From Luteibacter sp. UNCMF331Sha3.1 (GTDB lineage Bacteria; Pseudomonadota; Gammaproteobacteria; Xanthomonadales; Rhodanobacteraceae), in NCBI RefSeq assembly GCF_900109915.1, contig NZ_FOBU01000002.1, positions 48,443-112,442 on the forward strand: a DNA stretch of 64,000 nt, written 5' to 3'. Below the pieces are notes generated by a model. The model was given only the letters and a program-made list of their open reading frames with translations, was not told where the DNA came from and did not search any database. Below are positions 1-7,420 of the stretch, piece after piece (positions within the stretch are counted from its first letter, which is position 1; each line of letters opens with the position of its first letter). The translations under genes were made by a program, and so were the position numbers.

Positions 1-72
1 TCCCGCGAAGCGGGCACTCTCGCGATGACATGCATCCCGAAGGGTGGGAGCCAGCCTGCTGGCGAAACCAGC
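1..72. repeat. REP palindrome (type A, plus orientation) downstream of degQ
   Basis: Bases 44-65 carry the sequence GTGGGAGCCAGCCTGCTGGC followed by GA. It is a head (GTGGGA) plus a perfect GCCAGC/GCTGGC stem with a 2-base loop. The same element recurs at 42478, 43416, 43576, 43736, 47703, 47782, 57078, 57124 and from 59994 to 60369. Bases 2-14 form another short hairpin (CCCGC-GAA-GCGGG), probably the edge of a second REP. The element lies just past the degQ stop and could act as a 3' mRNA stabiliser or weak terminator. Confidence 0.85.
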
Positions 73-1443
73 TCACAGCACCGCGTAATACACCGCCCCG
101 TCCCGCACCACCGTCAACAACAACTGCCTCACCCCCAACGACCCCTTCGTCGGCAGGCTCTTCACCCCCGCCACCCGCTGCTGCGCCACCGCCACGACGA
201 TATCGCCGTCTTCGAGCCCGGCCGACGCCGCCCGCGAGCCGCGCTTCACCCCGCTCAGCGCCACGCCGTACAAGCCCTGCGCCTTCTGCTCCGGCGTCAG
301 ATCGCTCAGCGTCACCCCCGCGAGCCGCGCATCCACCTTCGCGCCATCCACCGTGGCGATGGCGACCGCGGCGATCGTGGCCTCGACATCCCGCGATGCC
401 CCATCACGCTTCACCCCGAGCTTCACCTTCGCGCCCAACGGCAGCAGACCCTCCGCATTGCGGACATCCTGCGCCCCGCGCACCGGCTTGCCATCCACGG
501 CCGTCAGCACATCGCCCGTCTGCAGCCCCGCGCCATCCGCCGGCGAGCCCTCGTTCACGCGCGTCACCACCGCGCCGACGCTGTCCTTCAACCCCAGTGC
601 CTGCGCGATACGCGGCGTGATGTCCTGCACCTCCACGCCGAGATTCCCGCGCCGCACCTTTCCATACGCCAGCAACTGCTTCATCACGCCCGTGGCCAGA
701 TCGGTCGGAATGGCGAACCCGATACCCACGTTGCCGCCCGACGGCGTGAAGATCATCGAGTTGATACCCACCAGCTCGCCGCGCAGGTTCACCAGCGCGC
801 CGCCGGAGTTACCGGGATTGATCGACGCATCCGTCTGGATGAAATTCTGGAAGCCCTTGCCGAGCCCCGAACGCCCCAGCGCCGACACCATGCCCGACGT
901 GGCCGTCTGCCCCAGACCGAACGGATCGCCCACCGCCACCACGAAATCGCCCACGCGCAGCTGCGTGGAATCCGCCACCGGCAGCGCCTGCAGGCGCTCC
1001 GCCGGAATCTGCAGCAACGCCACGTCCGTATCCGGATCGCTGCCGATCAGCTTCGCTTTCAGATCGCGCCCATCCTGCAGCGTGACCGTGATATCGTCCG
1101 CGCCCCCCACGACATGGTGGTTGGTCAGCACGTAGCCCTTGGCCGCGTCGACGACCACGCCCGAACCCAGGCTCTGCTCCACGCGCTCGCGCGGCACGCC
1201 CTGGTTTCCGAAGAGCTGGCGGAACAACGGGTCGTCGAAATACGGATCGCGTGCCCGCACGCGCGTCTTCGTCGAGATGTTGACCACCGCCGGCGTCACC
1301 TTCGCCAGCATCGGTGCCAGCGAGGGCAGGGGCTGGCCGTCGACGGATGCGGGCAGCGACGCGAATGCCGGTGTCGCGAGGCACAGGGCAAGCGCGACGC
1401 CGAGCGCCGCGAAAGGGGTTCGCCGGTAAGTGCTGGCGGGCAT
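73..1443 (-). CDS. degQ: Periplasmic serine protease, DegQ/HtrA (DegP-like) family
   Basis: 456-residue HtrA-type protease that degrades or refolds misfolded envelope proteins in the periplasm. The ATG at 1443 is chosen because AAGGAG lies 8 bases upstream and the protein then starts with a signal peptide (MPASTYRRTPF, then a hydrophobic stretch ending near TPAFA). The trypsin-like domain shows the His in LTNHHVVGG, the Asp in DPDTDVALLQI and the Ser in NPGNSGGALVN. Two PDZ domains follow, the first beginning near RRGNLGVEV and the second, more divergent, at the C-terminus. Length and architecture fit DegQ/MucD. The longer in-frame extension up to 1581 lacks a ribosome site and would bury the signal peptide. 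It is divergent from nrdJ. The subfamily (DegP, DegQ or MucD) is not settled. Confidence 0.93.
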   Translation of the reverse strand: MPASTYRRTPFAALGVALALCLATPAFASLPASVDGQPLPSLAPMLAKVTPAVVNISTKTRVRARDPYFDDPLFRQLFGNQGVPRERVEQSLGSGVVVDAAKGYVLTNHHVVGGADDITVTLQDGRDLKAKLIGSDPDTDVALLQIPAERLQALPVADSTQLRVGDFVVAVGDPFGLGQTATSGMVSALGRSGLGKGFQNFIQTDASINPGNSGGALVNLRGELVGINSMIFTPSGGNVGIGFAIPTDLATGVMKQLLAYGKVRRGNLGVEVQDITPRIAQALGLKDSVGAVVTRVNEGSPADGAGLQTGDVLTAVDGKPVRGAQDVRNAEGLLPLGAKVKLGVKRDGASRDVEATIAAVAIATVDGAKVDARLAGVTLSDLTPEQKAQGLYGVALSGVKRGSRAASAGLEDGDIVVAVAQQRVAGVKSLPTKGSLGVRQLLLTVVRDGAVYYAVL

Positions 1444-1512
1444 GGAAAAGCTCCTTGAGTGGTGTGATCCGGACGCCATTCGACCACGCCACCGCCCCCC
1501 AGTTTCAACCCT

Positions 1513-1528
1513 TGAGACTTGCGTCTCA
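1513..1528. promoter_or_regulatory. Perfect inverted repeat upstream of degQ, possible operator
   Basis: TGAGAC-TTGC-GTCTCA is a perfect 6-bp inverted repeat with a 4-base centre, about 70 bases upstream of the degQ start codon. Its position suits an operator for an envelope-stress regulator. The binding protein is unknown and the assignment is inference from symmetry alone. Confidence 0.35.
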
Positions 1529-1577
1529 GACACTTTACATCGACCCCTCCCGGGCTTAAGGTACACACCGGCCGCAA

Positions 1578-1593
1578 CCACAACATCTTGTGT
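1578..1593. promoter_or_regulatory. Candidate NrdR box upstream of nrdJ
   Basis: CCACAACATCTTGTGT agrees at 13 of 16 positions with the known NrdR consensus (aCaCwAtATaTwGTGt), including the CAC and GTG arms. NrdR represses ribonucleotide reductase genes, and the box lies in the only long intergenic stretch (1444-1796) before nrdJ. NrdR usually binds paired boxes; I see only a poor second candidate about 26 bases downstream. I looked for a cobalamin riboswitch (B12 box) in this leader and did not find one. Confidence 0.6.
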
Positions 1594-1759
1594 TCCTTCG
1601 TTCGCTATTTACCAAGTGCTGGTGCTGCGGATACTCAGGTTCATGCTTCAACCCATCGTCGGCAAAGCGTTTTCCGGCAGGCGAAGGGAGATCAGGGATG
1701 GTCGACGTGGCTTCGTGGGGGAGGCCGTCGACGGGTTGCGCCGACGCATACCAATAAAA

Positions 1760-1774
1760 GGCCCGACAAGGGCC
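1760..1774 (+). promoter_or_regulatory. Small leader hairpin before nrdJ
   Basis: GGCCC-GACAA-GGGCC forms a 5-bp stem followed by GATTTTC, about 22 bases before the nrdJ start codon. It resembles a weak attenuator or a translation-modulating stem. A GAGG ribosome site lies immediately after it. Function is inferred only. Confidence 0.3.
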
Positions 1775-1796
1775 GATTTTCGAGGACGACACTTCA

Positions 1797-3944
1797 ATGA
1801 GCACAGCACGTGCGCAAGCCATCGGGCTTGAGACCGCCGCGATTCCGCTTCAGCCCGCCTCGTACGACATCTGGGACAAGAAGTACCGCCTGAAGGCCAA
1901 GTCGGGCGAGCCCGTTGATGCCTCCGTCGACGGCACCTACGAGCGTGTCGCGCGTGCGCTGAGCGCGGTGGAAGCCACCGACGAGCTGCGCACCCACTGG
2001 TTCGAGCGTTTCCTCTGGGCCCTGCGCCGCGGTGCGATCCCCGCTGGCCGCATCACGTCCAACGCTGGCGCGCTGGCGCACAAGCCGGCCACCTCGACCA
2101 TCAACTGCACCGTGTCGGGCACCATCCACGACTCGATGGACGACATCCTCGAGAAGGTGCACGAGGCGGGCCTCACGCTGAAGGCCGGTTGCGGCATCGG
2201 CTATGAATTCTCCACGCTGCGTCCGCGCGGCGCGTACGTGTCCGGCGCCGGTGCCCACACCTCGGGCCCGCTGTCGTTCATGGATATCTACGACAAGATG
2301 TGCTTCACCGTCTCGTCGGCCGGCGGCCGTCGCGGCGCGCAGATGGGCACGTTCGACATCAGCCACCCCGATGCCAAGGAATTCATCCGCGCCAAGCGCG
2401 AAGACGGTCGCCTGCGCCAGTTCAACCTGTCGCTGCTGATTACCGACGGCTTCATGGACGCCGTGGAAAACGACCAGGACTGGCCCACCGTCTTCCCCGT
2501 GCACGTGAAAGAGCAGGGCGAGATCGACCTCAACGACACCAGCAAGGTCGTGTGGCGCGAGTGGCCCACCCGCGAGAACTACGTCACCCGCGACGACGGC
2601 CTGGTGGCCTGCAAGATCTACGGCCACATCCGCGCCCGCCATCTGTGGGACATGATCATGGTCTCGACGTACGACTACGCCGAGCCGGGCTTCATCCTCA
2701 TCGACCGCGTCAACGAGATGAACAACAACTGGTGGTGCGAGCACATCCGCGCCACCAACCCCTGCGGCGAGCAGCCGCTGCCGCCGTACGGCTCGTGCCT
2801 GCTGGGCTCGGTGAACCTCACCACCTTCGTGCGCGACCCGTTCGGCCCGAAGGCCCGTTTCGACTGGGAGGAATACCGCGAGGTCGTGCGCGTGTTCACC
2901 CGCATGCTCGATAACGTGGTCGAGATCAACGGCCTGCCGCTGCCGCAGCAGCGCGAAGAGATCCTCTCCAAGCGCCGCCACGGCATGGGCTTCCTCGGCC
3001 TGGGCTCCACGCTCACCATGCTGAAGATGCGCTACGGCTCGTCCGACGCCGTGGGCTTCACCGAAGAAGTCTCCCGCGAGATGGCGGTGGCCGGCTGGGA
3101 AGTGGCCCTCGAACTCGCGAAGGAAAAGGGCCCGGCGCCCGTCCTGGCACGCGACTACGAAGTGACCGGCGACATGCTGCGCAAGCGCCCGGAGATGGTG
3201 AAGGACGGCTGGAAGATCGGCCAGACCATCAAGGGCAGCATGCTGCACGCGAAGTACTCGCGTTACATGCAGCGCGTGGCCGAGGTCGCTCCCGAGCTGG
3301 TCGCGCAGCTGGCCGAAACCGGCGCGCGCTTCACGCACCACTCGTCGATCGCGCCCACCGGCACCATCTCCTTGAGCCTCGCCAACAATGCCTCCAACGG
3401 CATCGAGCCGAGCTTCGCGCACCACTACTCGCGCAACGTCATCCGCGAAGGCAAGAAGTCGAAGGAAAAGATCGAGGTCTACAGCTACGAGCTGCTGGCC
3501 TACCGCGCCCTGATCAACGGCGACGCCATGCCGTACTCCGATGACCCGAAGGCCCGCCTGCCGGATTACTTCGTGGCGGCCGACGACATCAGCCCCAAGG
3601 AGCACGTCGACATCCAGGCGGCATCGCAGAAGTGGATCGACAGCTCCATCTCCAAGACGGCCAACGTCCCCACCGACTACCCGTACGAAGACTTCAAGGA
3701 CATCTATTTCTACGCGTACAAGCAGGGTCTGAAGGGATGCACCACGTTCCGTTTCAACCCCGCCGCGTTCCAGGGTGTGCTGGTCAAGGAAACGGATCTC
3801 GAGAACACCCTCTATCGCTTCGAATTGGAAGACGGTAGCGTTGTCGAACTGAAGGGTAACGAAGAAGTGGAATACGACGGTGAAATGCACACCGCCGCGA
3901 ACCTTTTCGATGCCCTGAAGGAAGGCTACTACGGCAAGTTCTGA
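1797..3944 (+). CDS. nrdJ: Adenosylcobalamin-dependent (class II) ribonucleoside-diphosphate reductase, catalytic subunit NrdJa
   Basis: 715-residue catalytic part of class II ribonucleotide reductase. It makes deoxyribonucleotides using a cobalamin-derived radical and needs no oxygen. Visible signatures are the first active-site Cys in TINCTVSGTI, the finger-loop motif NPCGEQPLPPYGSC with the radical Cys and the Glu, and the substrate-phosphate segment APTGTISLSLANNASNGIEP. The protein stops at GYYGKF and lacks the C-terminal TSCPD/zinc-ribbon part of full-length NrdJ; that part is encoded separately at 4986-5762. Such a split (NrdJa/NrdJb) is known in Pseudomonas. It is the first gene of a three-gene operon whose middle gene is a histone-like protein. 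Regulation by NrdR is suggested by the box at 1578. Confidence 0.95.
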   Translation: MSTARAQAIGLETAAIPLQPASYDIWDKKYRLKAKSGEPVDASVDGTYERVARALSAVEATDELRTHWFERFLWALRRGAIPAGRITSNAGALAHKPATSTINCTVSGTIHDSMDDILEKVHEAGLTLKAGCGIGYEFSTLRPRGAYVSGAGAHTSGPLSFMDIYDKMCFTVSSAGGRRGAQMGTFDISHPDAKEFIRAKREDGRLRQFNLSLLITDGFMDAVENDQDWPTVFPVHVKEQGEIDLNDTSKVVWREWPTRENYVTRDDGLVACKIYGHIRARHLWDMIMVSTYDYAEPGFILIDRVNEMNNNWWCEHIRATNPCGEQPLPPYGSCLLGSVNLTTFVRDPFGPKARFDWEEYREVVRVFTRMLDNVVEINGLPLPQQREEILSKRRHGMGFLGLGSTLTMLKMRYGSSDAVGFTEEVSREMAVAGWEVALELAKEKGPAPVLARDYEVTGDMLRKRPEMVKDGWKIGQTIKGSMLHAKYSRYMQRVAEVAPELVAQLAETGARFTHHSSIAPTGTISLSLANNASNGIEPSFAHHYSRNVIREGKKSKEKIEVYSYELLAYRALINGDAMPYSDDPKARLPDYFVAADDISPKEHVDIQAASQKWIDSSISKTANVPTDYPYEDFKDIYFYAYKQGLKGCTTFRFNPAAFQGVLVKETDLENTLYRFELEDGSVVELKGNEEVEYDGEMHTAANLFDALKEGYYGKF

Positions 3945-3966
3945 CCCCGCGGAGAGGGAAAAAAGT

Positions 3967-4929
3967 ATGTCGATCGAAAACCAGGTCGTCGAGGGTGAGC
4001 TGCCCTTGGACGACGCCAAAGACAGCGACACCACCCCGGTAGCGGAGACGGAAGTCGCCGCGGAAACGCCGGCGCCGGTCGTCGCGAAGAAGGTCGTCAA
4101 GCGTAAGCCGGTTGCCCGCAAGGTGATCGACACCACGCCGGCACCGACCAGCGATACGGCAGCGGACTACGACACCAACGACCTCGAGCCCGACTTCGTG
4201 TCCGGCCCGGAAGCCAAGGCCAAGCCCGCTCGCAAGGCTCCGGTGAAGAAGGCCGCGAAGAGCGCCGGCTCCGCCGAGTCCACCGAGACCACGGCCGTCG
4301 CCGCCCCGGCAGCGAAGAAGGCTGCCAAGCGCGCACCGGCGAAGAAGGCCGCCGTGGCCGAAGCCGCGCCGAAGAAGGCGGCTGGCAAGAAGGCTGCCGC
4401 GAAGAAGGCCGCGCCGAAGAAGGCCGCTGGCAAGAAGGCTGCCGCGAAGAAGGCTGCGCCGAAGAAGGCTGCCGCCAAGAAGGCGGCACCGAAGAAGACC
4501 GCTGCGAAGAAGGCCGTCAAGAAGGCTGCCGTGAAGAAGACGGCCGCCAAGAAGGCCGTGAAGAAGACGGCCGTCAAGAAGGCCGCCGTCAAGAAGGCAC
4601 CGGCGAAGAAGTCGGCAGCCAAGAAGGGCGCGGTCAAGAAGTCGGCCGGCCGCAAGGCAGCCGTCAAGAAGGTAGCGCGCAAGGCCGCCGGTCGCGTCGC
4701 GAAGAAGGCCGCACCGGCCCGCAAGTCGACGAAGAAGGCCGCCGGCAAGGTCGCTCGCAAGAGCACCGGCCGCGCCGCGGTAAAGAAGGCGGTCCGCAAG
4801 GCCGCCGGCAAGACGACCGCCCGCAAGGCTGTCGGTAAGAAAGTCGCCAAGGCGACGAAGAGGTCCACTGCCAGCAAGACCGGCCGCACGTCCGCTCGCA
4901 AGAGCCCGGGTCGTGGCCGTCGTAAGTAA
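3967..4929 (+). CDS. Histone H1-like AAKK-repeat nucleoid protein
   Basis: 320 residues in two halves. Residues 1 to about 110 are acidic and mixed (many Asp/Glu: EGELPLDD, TNDLEPDF). The rest is a low-complexity, very basic tail of KKAA, KKAP, KKTA and later RKAAGK/RKST repeats, as in eukaryotic H1 tails and bacterial AlgP/Hc1-like proteins. It probably binds and compacts DNA without sequence specificity. GGAGAGGG precedes the ATG. It sits 22 bases after nrdJa and 56 bases before nrdJb, so it is co-transcribed with a dNTP-synthesis enzyme. The repeat DNA is itself prone to copy-number change. A link between nucleoid structure and replication or repair is inference. Confidence 0.85.
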   Translation: MSIENQVVEGELPLDDAKDSDTTPVAETEVAAETPAPVVAKKVVKRKPVARKVIDTTPAPTSDTAADYDTNDLEPDFVSGPEAKAKPARKAPVKKAAKSAGSAESTETTAVAAPAAKKAAKRAPAKKAAVAEAAPKKAAGKKAAAKKAAPKKAAGKKAAAKKAAPKKAAAKKAAPKKTAAKKAVKKAAVKKTAAKKAVKKTAVKKAAVKKAPAKKSAAKKGAVKKSAGRKAAVKKVARKAAGRVAKKAAPARKSTKKAAGKVARKSTGRAAVKKAVRKAAGKTTARKAVGKKVAKATKRSTASKTGRTSARKSPGRGRRK

Positions 4930-4938
4930 GTAGCACCC

Positions 4939-4968
4939 ATCCGGCCCGGCGTACGCGCCGGGCCGGAT
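4939..4968 (+). promoter_or_regulatory. Strong intercistronic hairpin between the histone-like gene and nrdJb
   Basis: ATCCGGCCCGGCG and its exact reverse complement are separated by the loop TACG, giving a 13-bp GC-rich stem. No T-run follows, so it is not a typical intrinsic terminator. It ends 17 bases before the nrdJb ATG. It could partially terminate transcription, protect the upstream mRNA, or set the ratio of NrdJa to NrdJb. Confidence 0.7.
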
Positions 4969-4985
4969 ATCCAAGAGAGAAGACC

Positions 4986-5762
4986 ATGGCGATCAAGATC
5001 GAAAAGAAGATCAAGGGCTACAACGTCGTTAAGCCCGAGGACAAGGCCGCACCGGCTCCCGCACCCGTCGCGGTGAAGGAAGTCGCGCCCGTCGCCGAAG
5101 TCATCCAGATGCACGAGAGCCTCGAGCGTCCGGAAACCCTCGTCGGCAACACGTACAAGATCAAGTCGCCGCTCTTCGAGCACGCGCTGTACGTGACCAT
5201 CAACGACATCGTCCTGAACGCCGGCACCCAGCACGAACAGCGCCGCCCCTTCGAGCTCTTCATCAACTCGAAGAACATGGACCACTTCCAGTGGATCGTG
5301 GCGCTCACCCGAATCCTGTCCGCCGTCTTCCGCAAGGGTGGCGACGTGACGTTCATCGTCGAAGAGCTCAAGGCCGTCTTCGACCCGCGCGGCGGCTACT
5401 TCAAGGCCGGCGGCGTGTACATGCCCAGCATCGTCGCGGAAATCGGCGGCGTGATCGAACAGCACATGAAGTCGATCGGCCTGATCCACGATCCGGAAAT
5501 GAGCGACGCGACCCGTCAGCTCATCGCCGAAAAGCGCGCGGCCTACGAAAACCAGTCGAAGCCGGCAGCCCAGGCCGCCGCGCCGGCCGCTTCCCCGGTG
5601 GCAGCCAGCCCTGCTGGCGATAGCCCGTCCGCCGATAGCCACACCAACGCCTCAGGCTTCCCCGCCGGCGCCACCCTCTGCGCGAAGTGCAACACGCAGG
5701 CCCTGGTGCTGATGGATGGGTGCCAGACTTGTTTGAATTGTGGGTATTCGAAGTGCGGGTGA
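4986..5762 (+). CDS. NrdJb: TSCPD plus C-terminal zinc-ribbon subunit of class II ribonucleotide reductase
   Basis: 258-residue partner of NrdJa. Residues 1-35 form a basic/proline-rich lead. Residues about 38-180 are the TSCPD-type domain (GNTYKIKSPLFEHALYVTIND, IVEELKAVFDPRGGYF). Residues about 185-228 are an Ala/Ser/Pro linker, and the tail is a Cys-rich ribbon (CAKC, CQTCLNC, CGYSKCG). The terminal cysteines are expected to re-reduce the active-site disulfide of NrdJa. The linker DNA at 5598-5620 is a near-perfect REP palindrome read in frame. Start: ATG at 4986 after GAGAGAAG. Same operon as nrdJa. The function is established for the family; the split arrangement is read from the sequence. 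Confidence 0.88.
   Translation: MAIKIEKKIKGYNVVKPEDKAAPAPAPVAVKEVAPVAEVIQMHESLERPETLVGNTYKIKSPLFEHALYVTINDIVLNAGTQHEQRRPFELFINSKNMDHFQWIVALTRILSAVFRKGGDVTFIVEELKAVFDPRGGYFKAGGVYMPSIVAEIGGVIEQHMKSIGLIHDPEMSDATRQLIAEKRAAYENQSKPAAQAAAPAASPVAASPAGDSPSADSHTNASGFPAGATLCAKCNTQALVLMDGCQTCLNCGYSKCG
5598..5620 (+). repeat. REP palindrome embedded in the nrdJb linker
   Basis: The 23 bases match the intergenic type-A REP with one substitution (GTGGC for GTGGG) and one inserted C in the loop: the GCCAGC and GCTGGC arms, the head and the CGA tail are all kept. The following GATAGCCCG also resembles the spacer of the 75-bp array at 60033. It is translated in frame as part of the linker (VAASPAGD). Confidence 0.75.
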
Positions 5763-5782
5763 GCTCGCTTGCCGCGAACGAT

Positions 5783-5861
5783 GCATAAAAAGCGGTGTGG
5801 GGATGTCCATAAGGTGCTATTCGCGGCCCCATAAGTGCTAGTGCCGCCCCCATAAAGCGCT
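5783..5861 (+). repeat. Iteron-like direct repeats at the left island edge
   Basis: Four imperfect copies of a CCATAAGTGCT-like word start near 5783 (weakest: GCATAAAAAGCGG), 5807, 5829 and 5850, spaced 24, 22 and 21 bases, i.e. about two helical turns. The phasing suggests a protein-binding array. The location is where REP-containing core DNA gives way to the island. Function unknown. Confidence 0.4.
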
Positions 5862-5938
5862 CGGAGCAAGACGGTCTCCAGGGCAGACCCTGCATTCGAC
5901 TACTCGCTCGATAAAACCCTGATGCAAAACTGCTACGG

Positions 5939-6028
5939 ATGAACTCGCGCGCTCTGGGAGAGCGGCACCCGGAGATATGCGTGCAGATCGTGGAGGAGCT
6001 GTCCAAGGGCGAACCGCTAAGGGCTTAG
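5939..6028 (+). pseudogene. Short remnant resembling a phage terminase small-subunit helix-turn-helix start
   Basis: A 29-codon reading frame encodes MNSRALGERHPEICVQIVEE and then LSKGEPLRA before a TAG. The pattern (a Pro-Glu-Ile-Cys helix, then EELSKGEPLR) recalls the N-terminal helix-turn-helix of terminase small subunits and related phage regulators, which normally continue for about 120 residues. Here it stops and overlaps the end of the minus-strand gene at 6025. Likely debris of an insertion event; low certainty. Confidence 0.3.
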
Positions 6029-6612
6029 GCGTTGCGCGGTGGTTCAGGTGCCCCAATCTGCGCAACCTGATCGAGCACTATGGGTGGGAGAGCCACTGCC
6101 CGCTCTAGTGCAGGCGGAAGTGCACGTATCTCTTCGAAATTCTTGACCACCGCGTCCGCATCGGACCTCGCGTCAGCCCGGATCATGGCAGGATGTCTGA
6201 GATAGGCCATCCACGCTCTATCGAAAGCGGCACGAGGACCTTCATCGAGATAGAGTGCGTTCCGCATCCACCACTCCCTGATGTCGTTTCCTGTTCGCCT
6301 GTGCTCTTCGTCGGAGCCGTAAAGGTTGCGAAACATCATGAATGCCATACGGTACGCGTCTTGGTGTACCTCAAGCCTCTTCTCAAGCGCGGCAGATCGC
6401 ATGGAGTGGTGGGCGCGTAGCGATTCAGTAAGTTCGGCGAGTCCGCGCTGATTCGTGTCCCGGATATCCTCAACGATCTTGGTCAGATCACCGAGGTCTT
6501 CCTTAGACGCTCGGTTCTTACCTTTTTCCGTCGTGTATCCCCGAAGGAAGCCGCCGGCTAGGCCACCAAGGAAAGATAGGGCCGCGATCGCAAGCGCATA
6601 TGCGAGGTTCAT
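6025..6612 (-). CDS. Hypothetical single-pass membrane protein
   Basis: 195 residues from the ATG at 6612; a GTG at 6705 with AAGG upstream would add 31 residues. From 6612 the protein begins with a transmembrane helix containing small-residue spacing (residues about 3-24, SFLGGLAGGFLRGY). A charged, probably coiled-coil segment follows (KEDLGDLTKIVEDIRDTNQR and on to LEKRLEVHQDAYRMAF), then a helical soluble domain with conserved-looking REWWMRNALYLD. I do not recognise the family. It is the first gene of the lower-GC island and could be a defence accessory or unrelated cargo. Confidence 0.6.
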   Translation of the reverse strand: MNLAYALAIAALSFLGGLAGGFLRGYTTEKGKNRASKEDLGDLTKIVEDIRDTNQRGLAELTESLRAHHSMRSAALEKRLEVHQDAYRMAFMMFRNLYGSDEEHRRTGNDIREWWMRNALYLDEGPRAAFDRAWMAYLRHPAMIRADARSDADAVVKNFEEIRALPPALERAVALPPIVLDQVAQIGAPEPPRNA

Positions 6613-6785
6613 GACTGCTTCTATGCCCCCATCTTGAATAAGATCCGCATCTGCTTTCGAGCTTGGGTCGTTGCTTCGATCATTGAACGGAAGAGCAATG
6701 CGCACACTACCTTAGTTGCCTGAATTTATGTCTTCTTCTGCGTAGTTGCCCGCGACGAATGCTCGAGTCTTGGGCGTATTCGCGA

Positions 6786-7052
6786 CTAGGCGAGTGTGCA
6801 CGTATGCGAGCTTCTGCATCGCTTATCACCGAACTCCCTTAGATTATCCAAGCGCTCGGTGATCGTAGATGGCATAGCGGTGTGCTGGGGGAACTCTTCG
6901 ACACCAAAAATAGCCATAGTGAGTCCGTCCTCAGGGGTGTCCATGATCTCCACCACGCCATCGCACACCGCTGTCACTCTTCGATCTGAAGTGGGTACCC
7001 AACGCGTTATTGCGTGCCCTCGCGGCGCGGTCGCTTGAGCGCATCCGATCAT
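6786..7052 (-). CDS. Hypothetical small protein
   Basis: 88-residue frame starting at an ATG that directly follows the TAA of the upstream frame at 7053, in the same reading frame. The composition looks protein-like (ITRWVPTSDRRVTAVCDGVVEI, split here by domain-like turns; a short acidic stretch MDTPEDG). No ribosome site is seen, so translation would depend on coupling. It may equally be the C-terminal half of one gene broken by the stop at 7053-7055. No function recognised. Confidence 0.35.
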   Translation of the reverse strand: MIGCAQATAPRGHAITRWVPTSDRRVTAVCDGVVEIMDTPEDGLTMAIFGVEEFPQHTAMPSTITERLDNLREFGDKRCRSSHTCTLA

Positions 7053-7250
7053 TTAACGAGCGCGCTGTAGCTCGTTCCCACACTCGTTGGCCTTGCTGCC
7101 GATTATTGCGCCAAAGCACACCCAGTTCTGTATATCGGCGGGGCTGCATGATCCATGAGGAGCTATCCCGTATTGCCTCATGACGATTACAGCGGGATAG
7201 CATTCTCGCGTCGCTACGGAAACTATGAAGGATGAGGGCACGATCGACAA
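7053..7250 (-). pseudogene. Possible N-terminal part of a disrupted small gene
   Basis: 65-residue frame ending exactly where the 6786-7052 frame begins. It starts only with TTG at 7250 (or GTG four codons in) and is Cys-containing (ECYPAV, HGSCSPADIQ, ANECGNE). Read together with the next frame it would make one protein of about 153 residues interrupted by a single TAA. A competing minus-strand frame (6931-7482) runs into the Vsr gene and looks less protein-like. Confidence 0.25.
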
Positions 7251-7420
7251 ACACCTTGACGATGCCCCTTAGTCGGTATCCTCTAGGGCATTGATCTAGG
7301 GCGAGAGGAACGATTGTTTCTCGTTCAAGCTCTCGCGGTCCCTGCGCTATCGGAGCTGGTGCTAAGCTTTCCGACTGAACTAACTTTAACGTGGACCTTC
7401 CGGACGATTGATCGACATAT

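Noticed and set aside
1444-1796. Cobalamin riboswitch upstream of nrdJ
   Set aside because: No B12-box or the expected core helices could be recognised; only an NrdR-like box and a small stem are present.
1794-4136. 780-codon minus-strand open frame
   Set aside because: Exact antisense of nrdJa, whose active-site motifs are intact.
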